Positions 59,474 to 64,000 of a DNA stretch of 64,000 nt are shown one piece after another. The stretch comes from Bacillus rubiinfantis (GTDB taxonomy: Bacteria > Bacillota > Bacilli > Bacillales > Cytobacillaceae). The stretch spans positions 124,001 through 188,000 of the forward strand of contig CCFE01000023.1 in assembly GCA_000752035.1 (NCBI GenBank). The letters are read 5' to 3'. The position numbers were made by a program, and so were the translations under genes. Under the pieces are notes generated by a model. The model made no database searches. It was not told the DNA's origin and saw nothing but the letters and a program-made list of their open reading frames with translations. Within the stretch, counting starts at the first letter, position 1, and each line of letters begins with the position of its first letter.

Positions 59474-59824
59474 ATGAAGGGAATTTATTTTATTAATGAA
59501 CGGCTTCCTGTTCAGAGTCTGACATTGACTGAAAGTATCACGTTACAGATTGATTCGATTGGTACCTATATAAAGGAGCATAACATTGACATCATCAAAT
59601 TGAATCCTTACCAAATCTATGACTATTACACGAATCCTCATGCCCTTTTATTCGATGTGAAAAAGCAAAGAGAGCAGCTTGATTGTTTACTTTATTATTC
59701 ATTAAGAAGTTTGGAAGATTTTATTTACCACTATCCAGCAAAATGGCTGATTCTAAAGAGCTTTTTTAAGGAAGTCATTGAGGTGGAAAATCATATCGAC
59801 CGAAATGTGCAAAAGGTCGTTTAA
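59474..59824 (+). CDS. Hypothetical protein, 116 aa
   Basis: A 116-residue, acidic-to-neutral, mostly helical soluble protein (MKGIYFINERLPVQSLTLTE, then LNPYQIYDYYTNPHALLFDV, ending NHIDRNVQKVV). GAGGTG 7 nt before ATG 59474 supports expression. No domain is recognised with confidence; the YQIYDYYTNPHALLFD segment may help a family search. It lies between the sRNA candidate and the radical SAM gene and has about 60 bp of its own upstream sequence. Confidence 0.65.
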   Translation: MKGIYFINERLPVQSLTLTESITLQIDSIGTYIKEHNIDIIKLNPYQIYDYYTNPHALLFDVKKQREQLDCLLYYSLRSLEDFIYHYPAKWLILKSFFKEVIEVENHIDRNVQKVV

Positions 59825-59968
59825 TCAATCTATTACTACTATTGCATGTAGAAAAAACCCTAAAATTGTAGAAATATCGTAACATCCCGGCCGTTTATCT
59901 AGTATTGGATTGCTTATAATTATCTTGTAGAAGGTTTTTACCAATACTAAATGAATTATGGTGATAAC

Positions 59969-61132
59969 ATGCAAGGAATTGGAAAAGGACATCCACATGG
60001 AATGGGGAGAAAGATTGATTATAATCAAAATCCCTTTATTGTAATATGGGAAGTAACTAGAGCCTGTCAACTTAAGTGTATTCATTGTCGTGCTGATGCA
60101 CAGCTTACCGCTGATCCACGTGAACTTTCACATGAAGAAGGCATCAAATTAATCGATCAGATTTATGAAATGGATAATCCGATGCTTGTCTTTACTGGTG
60201 GAGATTGCATGATGCGTGAGGATTTGTTCGAATTAGCACAATATGCAATTAAGAAAGGTATGCGGGTTTCAATGTCACCAAGCGCCACACCTAACGTGAC
60301 AAAAGCAAAAATGAAACAAGCGAAGGATATCGGGCTGTCGCGCTGGGGCTTTAGTCTAGATGGGCCAACCCCGGAGACTCATGATTATTTTCGCGGCACA
60401 CCAGGAGCATTCGACCTAACACTTGAAAAAATTAAATATCTAAATGAATTAGACATGCCACTGCAAATCAATACGGTTATTTCTCGGTACAATTATGATT
60501 CGTTAGAGGAAATGTCCAGGCTTGTTGGGGAACTTGGTGCCGTGATGTGGTATATCTTCTTGCTCGTTCCAACTGGGCGCGGTCAATTAGACGCTTGTAT
60601 TTCACCAGCTGAACACGAAAAAGTTTTTCGCTGGCTATATCAATTGAGCAAGACTGCTCCATTTGATATTAAAACAACTGCCGCCCAGCATTACCGCAGG
60701 GTCGTATTGCAGGAGAAAATGAGGGATCATTTAATCGAAAAAGGCGAAATTCATTACGAAGATTCCATTACGACCGATTTTGCCTCGTTGCACGATGGTC
60801 TTAAACGTGCTCCAAAAGGTGTGAATGACGGCAATGGCTTTATTTTTGTCTCACATATTGGCGAGGTAATGCCGAGCGGTCTTTTACCTATTGTTTGTGG
60901 AAATGTTCGTGAAAGGTCACTAGCGGATATTTATCGAAATTCCCCTGTGCTACAGGCAATTCGCCAGCCAGATATTTATAAAGGAAAATGTGGTGTCTGT
61001 GAATACAATCATATTTGCGGCGGTTCACGTTCAAGAACGTATGCCGTAACAGGAGATTATCTCGAGAGTGAACCATACTGTGTCTATATTCCGCAAGCAC
61101 TGCGCCAGAAAGAAAAAGCATTTCAGCAATAA
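59969..61132 (+). CDS. Radical SAM / SPASM domain protein
   Basis: A 387-residue radical SAM enzyme. The [4Fe-4S] cysteines that cleave SAM are in EVTRACQLKCIHCRADA (CxxxCxxC). A TIM-barrel core follows (PMLVFTGGDCMMR, SLDGPTPETHDYFRG). The C-terminal SPASM auxiliary cluster is CGVCEYNHICGGSRSRTYAV with a further Cys in SEPYC. It resembles the TIGR04053-type group related to heme-modifying NirJ/AhbD proteins; the substrate is not known. ATG 59969 follows GGTGATA; the ATG six codons upstream lacks a ribosome binding site. No short Cys-rich peptide substrate was seen next to it. Confidence 0.9.
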   Translation: MQGIGKGHPHGMGRKIDYNQNPFIVIWEVTRACQLKCIHCRADAQLTADPRELSHEEGIKLIDQIYEMDNPMLVFTGGDCMMREDLFELAQYAIKKGMRVSMSPSATPNVTKAKMKQAKDIGLSRWGFSLDGPTPETHDYFRGTPGAFDLTLEKIKYLNELDMPLQINTVISRYNYDSLEEMSRLVGELGAVMWYIFLLVPTGRGQLDACISPAEHEKVFRWLYQLSKTAPFDIKTTAAQHYRRVVLQEKMRDHLIEKGEIHYEDSITTDFASLHDGLKRAPKGVNDGNGFIFVSHIGEVMPSGLLPIVCGNVRERSLADIYRNSPVLQAIRQPDIYKGKCGVCEYNHICGGSRSRTYAVTGDYLESEPYCVYIPQALRQKEKAFQQ

Positions 61133-61141
61133 TGATTTTAA

Positions 61142-61168
61142 AAAGGGCATGTTGATGCCCTTTTTTTG
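61142..61168. terminator. Bidirectional intrinsic terminator
   Basis: AAAAGGGCAT-GTTG-ATGCCCTTTTTTT separates the converging radical SAM gene and the second ger operon. T-runs exist on both strands. Confidence 0.88.
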
Positions 61169-61171
61169 TGT

Positions 61172-62272
61172 TCATTCGATTAATCCTGTGTCAGTAATAT
61201 CCACTTTTGCTTGTACAACAAAGTCGATTTGCGGATAAATCCGTTTCCAGTTGGCCCAGTCATTTTGTTGAAAACGATGGGCTCGATAGTTTAAGCCAAA
61301 GCCAATAGGATCCACTTCAGCGTCTCTTAGTTTTTCTAAGACATGCTTAAATTCCTTGCTTAATGTCGTTTCCGCTACTTTCTCATATTTTTGTAATTGG
61401 CTGTTATCAACACGATGATCGGCCTCCTCCAATCGCCCCTTCACCGATATATTCATTTTAATATACGGTTTTTTGCCTTTCCGGGAAATTAGTTTGTATT
61501 TAGCTTTCACCTTGTCAGTATCGACAACAATTTTGGTCTTTTCCCTAGCAATTTTTAAAGAGCTTTTTTGTTCATTTCCACGTAAGTAATTTAGTAATTT
61601 CGTCTCTTCTGGAGCTAAGTGCAGCTTCATTTTTGTTTTATTAAAAATGCCGATAGTGTTCATTTCAAACCATTCACTTTTCGCTTCAATAATCGGCAAT
61701 ACTGGGTCAATCCCGCGTTCAATCAAGCGATATTTAAAATCAAATAATAATGCAGGGATTATATATGGTGTTTCCGATCCATCCTTACCCAATGCCAAAA
61801 TAAGTGCTTCGGATGGCAAAACTTCAGATTTAGGCTTTACCTTTAAAACGTCGAGAGCCTGCGGTTTGCCGATAGCTACCCAAGCAATTTCCTGGATATC
61901 ACGTCTTCTTGCAAACCAATAATAAACTCCGGCATTACCTGTTTTTTTAACCACCTTTTCACCGAGAATAATTACTTTAGCGTGACTAAAATCAATTTCC
62001 TTATCAACCTTCGTTTTTAAAATCCTCACCGCTTCAGACATTGAGTCAGCCTCTTCGGATATGATAAAAAACTCAGAAGGCTTGTCTTTGGATGCACTTG
62101 GAACGGCAAACTTTAAACTGACTAAATACTCCTTATTGCTGTCTTCGGGAGCTAAATCAATCCCAATCGAAACGACAAACAGACGTTTATCAATATCTTT
62201 AAAACCGCAGCCATTTATAAAGAGAAGAGCGCATACTAAAAAGCTCAGTTGAATCCTTTTAGTGATTTTCAC
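61172..62272 (-). CDS. Spore germinant receptor lipoprotein C (second operon)
   Basis: A 366-residue GerAC family lipoprotein with signal and lipobox LFINGCGFKDIDKRLFVVSI. It diverges strongly from the first GerC in this window; the Cys is followed by GFKDID rather than WDQNE. GTG 62272 with GAGGAGG 7 nt upstream is the best start and overlaps the gerB end by 14 nt. The germinant is unknown. Confidence 0.9.
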   Translation of the reverse strand: MKITKRIQLSFLVCALLFINGCGFKDIDKRLFVVSIGIDLAPEDSNKEYLVSLKFAVPSASKDKPSEFFIISEEADSMSEAVRILKTKVDKEIDFSHAKVIILGEKVVKKTGNAGVYYWFARRRDIQEIAWVAIGKPQALDVLKVKPKSEVLPSEALILALGKDGSETPYIIPALLFDFKYRLIERGIDPVLPIIEAKSEWFEMNTIGIFNKTKMKLHLAPEETKLLNYLRGNEQKSSLKIAREKTKIVVDTDKVKAKYKLISRKGKKPYIKMNISVKGRLEEADHRVDNSQLQKYEKVAETTLSKEFKHVLEKLRDAEVDPIGFGLNYRAHRFQQNDWANWKRIYPQIDFVVQAKVDITDTGLIE

Positions 62273-63335
62273 TTCGATGCCTCCTCGCCCAAATAAAGAA
62301 AAGCCCAACAACAATGATTTCAAAACTAAGCCGGAAAATCATCCAGTACGAGGTGATGATGTTTAATTCAACCGTATTGTAAACCAAACCTGCGATAAGA
62401 GTTATGGAAACAAAGCCTGCCAGTACTAGCCAGTCTTTTTTTCTACTTTCCTTATAAATCCCCCGAATTAATTGGAATGCAACATGCCAGTGAACGGCAA
62501 TGCTCATTAAGGATATCGTCATATAAAAAGCAATAAATAAGAAGATAGCTCGCTCAATCGGACCGTACACAAGGCGAATTGAATCTGCTGTAGAAATCCA
62601 TGGATATAGATACTCCTGTGCCCCATCAGCACCATGAAACCCAATCGGAACTAAAAAGGAAGTAAATAGGGTAACGATTCCTAAACATAACACCGCGAAA
62701 AAATTTCTCAGCTTAATCTTACCTTTAAAGGTCCGATTAAAGATCATTAGATTAGCATAGCCTGAAAACACATAGCTAGCAGCTGCAATTGCCTTCAAAT
62801 TGGGCCATTCAAAAATATGTGTCCCAACCTCAAGAATAGAATCCCAAACAAGATAATCACTAGTATATGTTTTTAAGATTAGAAAGGCGATTAAGGGGAG
62901 ATTTAAAAATAACACAATCTCTAGAAAATACATCACCCGCTCTGTCGGCATTGTCATAATAAACAAAGTACCAACGAGATATATTGCGATAATTTCCAGC
63001 TTTGGTGCCTCAGGATTAATAAACCTAGTTAAAATATCAGAAAAGCCTAATAAGGTAATCAGGCCCGCTGTAAACCAGGCCAATGGCAGAATACTCAAAC
63101 AAGTATTAACTATCCATTTCTTATTCGAATTTTCCACTAGTTCAGTAAATCCTTTTCCTGGAAATCGATTGATTGATTTTGTGAATATAATATTTAAAGC
63201 AAACCCGATTGGTATTGCAATTAAAACGCTCATCACCGCACCATTAAAGCGGTATTCAATGAGGATTTTCGGTACAAACACAATTACATTCATAACCATG
63301 TTTAACACTACTAAATAGAGATAATAGCGATTCAT
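62259..63335 (-). CDS. Spore germinant receptor subunit B (second operon)
   Basis: A 358-residue GerAB-type permease-like protein with about ten helices. It starts MNRYYLYLVVLNMVMNVIVF and contains PGKGFTELVENSNKKWIVNT and YVFSGYANLMIFNRTFKGK. Here the order is A-B-C, as in B. subtilis gerA, whereas the first operon in this window is A-C-B as in gerK. The two are therefore different receptor lineages and not a tandem duplication. Confidence 0.9.
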   Translation of the reverse strand: MNRYYLYLVVLNMVMNVIVFVPKILIEYRFNGAVMSVLIAIPIGFALNIIFTKSINRFPGKGFTELVENSNKKWIVNTCLSILPLAWFTAGLITLLGFSDILTRFINPEAPKLEIIAIYLVGTLFIMTMPTERVMYFLEIVLFLNLPLIAFLILKTYTSDYLVWDSILEVGTHIFEWPNLKAIAAASYVFSGYANLMIFNRTFKGKIKLRNFFAVLCLGIVTLFTSFLVPIGFHGADGAQEYLYPWISTADSIRLVYGPIERAIFLFIAFYMTISLMSIAVHWHVAFQLIRGIYKESRKKDWLVLAGFVSITLIAGLVYNTVELNIITSYWMIFRLSFEIIVVGLFFIWARRHRSENH

Positions 63336-63353
63336 TCCTCTCCCCCTTATTGG

Positions 63354-64000
63354 CTACAAATCCCTTTGTGGCTTGCTTTGCACTAGAGATAGAAACGGCT
63401 CGCCAAAACTATCTAGTTTCACTAAATAAGCAAGTAATAAATAAAAGCCAAACACAACACCTGCAATACCAAAAAAAGTGGCCAAGCCTAGAATATAATA
63501 TTTGATTACACGAAATGATAAGCTGAAAGCATTAACTGGAACTACAAAATTAGAAATCGCCACTGCAGATGTAATAATTACCATTATGTTACTTACCAAT
63601 CCGGCTTCAGTGGCTGCCTGTCCTAAAATTAAACCACCAACTGTTGTCGCCGTCGGACCGATGGCTTTGGGCAGCCGAACACTCGCTTCTGTTAATAGTT
63701 CCATCATAAATAACATTAGTAACACCTCGACAAAAGATGGATAAGGCACAAGCGACCGGCTACCAGCAATGGATAATGCCAGCTGGACACGAAATACTTC
63801 TGGGTTGTAACTAGTAATCGCGACATAAAGTCCAGGTAATCCGACACTAATTATAAAGGCGATATAGCGGATTAACTGAAGGAAGCGGCCGACCCAGTAT
63901 GTTTGGTAAATATCTTCCATTGATGCCATAAAATCCTTCATAACCGTAGGTAGAATAACGGCAAAAGGAGAACCTGACACAAGTATGATAATTTTTCCGG
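63354..64000 (-). CDS. Spore germinant receptor subunit A (second operon), truncated by window end
   Basis: The C-terminal 215 codons of a GerAA family protein. They run from GKIIILVSGSPFAVILPTVM through DIYQTYWVGRFLQLIRYIAF and LLTEASVRLPKAIGPTATTV to SKPQRDL. The frame is open to the right edge, and the N-terminal hydrophilic domain is outside the window. It lacks the long Pro/Gln-rich tail of the first GerA protein here. Confidence 0.92.
   Translation of the reverse strand, partial: GKIIILVSGSPFAVILPTVMKDFMASMEDIYQTYWVGRFLQLIRYIAFIISVGLPGLYVAITSYNPEVFRVQLALSIAGSRSLVPYPSFVEVLLMLFMMELLTEASVRLPKAIGPTATTVGGLILGQAATEAGLVSNIMVIITSAVAISNFVVPVNAFSLSFRVIKYYILGLATFFGIAGVVFGFYLLLAYLVKLDSFGEPFLSLVQSKPQRDL

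Noticed and set aside
59951..61132. Radical SAM gene as part of a RiPP (sactipeptide) cluster
   Set aside because: No short Cys-rich precursor or peptidase/transporter gene adjoins it; the 116-aa neighbour does not look like a precursor peptide.

Overview
The window looks like chromosome from a motile, endospore-forming member of the Bacillaceae (Bacillus sensu lato, e.g. the Neobacillus/Mesobacillus/Anoxybacillus range). The reasons are Gram-positive ribosome binding sites, FliY and FlhO/FlhP-type flagellar genes, sigma-D promoters, two GerA-type germinant receptor operons, a BtuD-CbiZ fusion, the CblT/CblS alpha-ribazole salvage pair, and B12, FMN and yybP-ykoY riboswitches. No rRNA, tRNA, insertion sequence, prophage or CRISPR array was seen.

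Layout. (1) 1-24.4 kb: a partial GNAT gene, then a long minus-strand motility and chemotaxis block. In transcription order it reads cheR-cheB / fliK-flgD-flgE-fliM-fliY-cheY / cheA-cheW-cheW / an EAL phosphodiesterase and a PAS-PAS-GGDEF cyclase / a YaaR-like gene-flhO-flhP / fliD / a tandem csrA-hag / mcp. motA-motB diverge on the plus strand. The export apparatus, MS ring, proximal rod, fliL, fliS, flgK/L, flgM and fliW are not in the window. (2) 24.4-32.2 kb: a small autonomous sORF unit, a GNAT gene, a gerA-gerC-gerB receptor operon with a divergent two-TM D-type subunit, and a class A PBP. (3) 32.2-41.1 kb: a B12-riboswitch-controlled corrinoid uptake, salvage and nucleotide-loop assembly operon (btuF-btuC-btuD/cbiZ-cbiB-cobU-cobS-cobC-cobU paralogue-pduO-cblT-cblS). 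(4) 41.2-45 kb: the FMN-riboswitch ribD-ribE-ribBA-ribH operon. (5) 45-55.6 kb: mostly single housekeeping genes (CapA-like, SDR, HAD, ABC exporter, HesB-like, pssA, PAP2, TerC with a manganese-type riboswitch, M32 carboxypeptidase) and one intergenic array of a 20/21-bp repeat. (6) 55.7-64 kb: a class B PBP, an MFS exporter, a candidate Pho-type promoter driving a candidate small RNA, an unknown 116-aa gene, a radical SAM/SPASM protein, and a second GerA-type operon cut by the window end.

The most unusual region is the flagellin locus. The gene upstream of flagellin encodes two CsrA domains in one chain, a single-chain pseudo-dimer in which residue inspection predicts one intact and one degraded RNA-binding site. 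Two consecutive perfect sigma-D promoters drive this gene and hag. The 3' end of hag carries a group I intron without an endonuclease gene. The unspliced message still ends in a complete flagellin tail, and a second complete flagellin tail lies in the downstream exon. The second highlight is at 59.25-59.40 kb: four direct hexamer repeats at exact 11-bp spacing, a -10 element, a 5' hairpin, a single-stranded C-rich stretch containing ACCUCC, and an intrinsic terminator. This is the architecture expected of an activator-dependent, Shine-Dalgarno-targeting small RNA.
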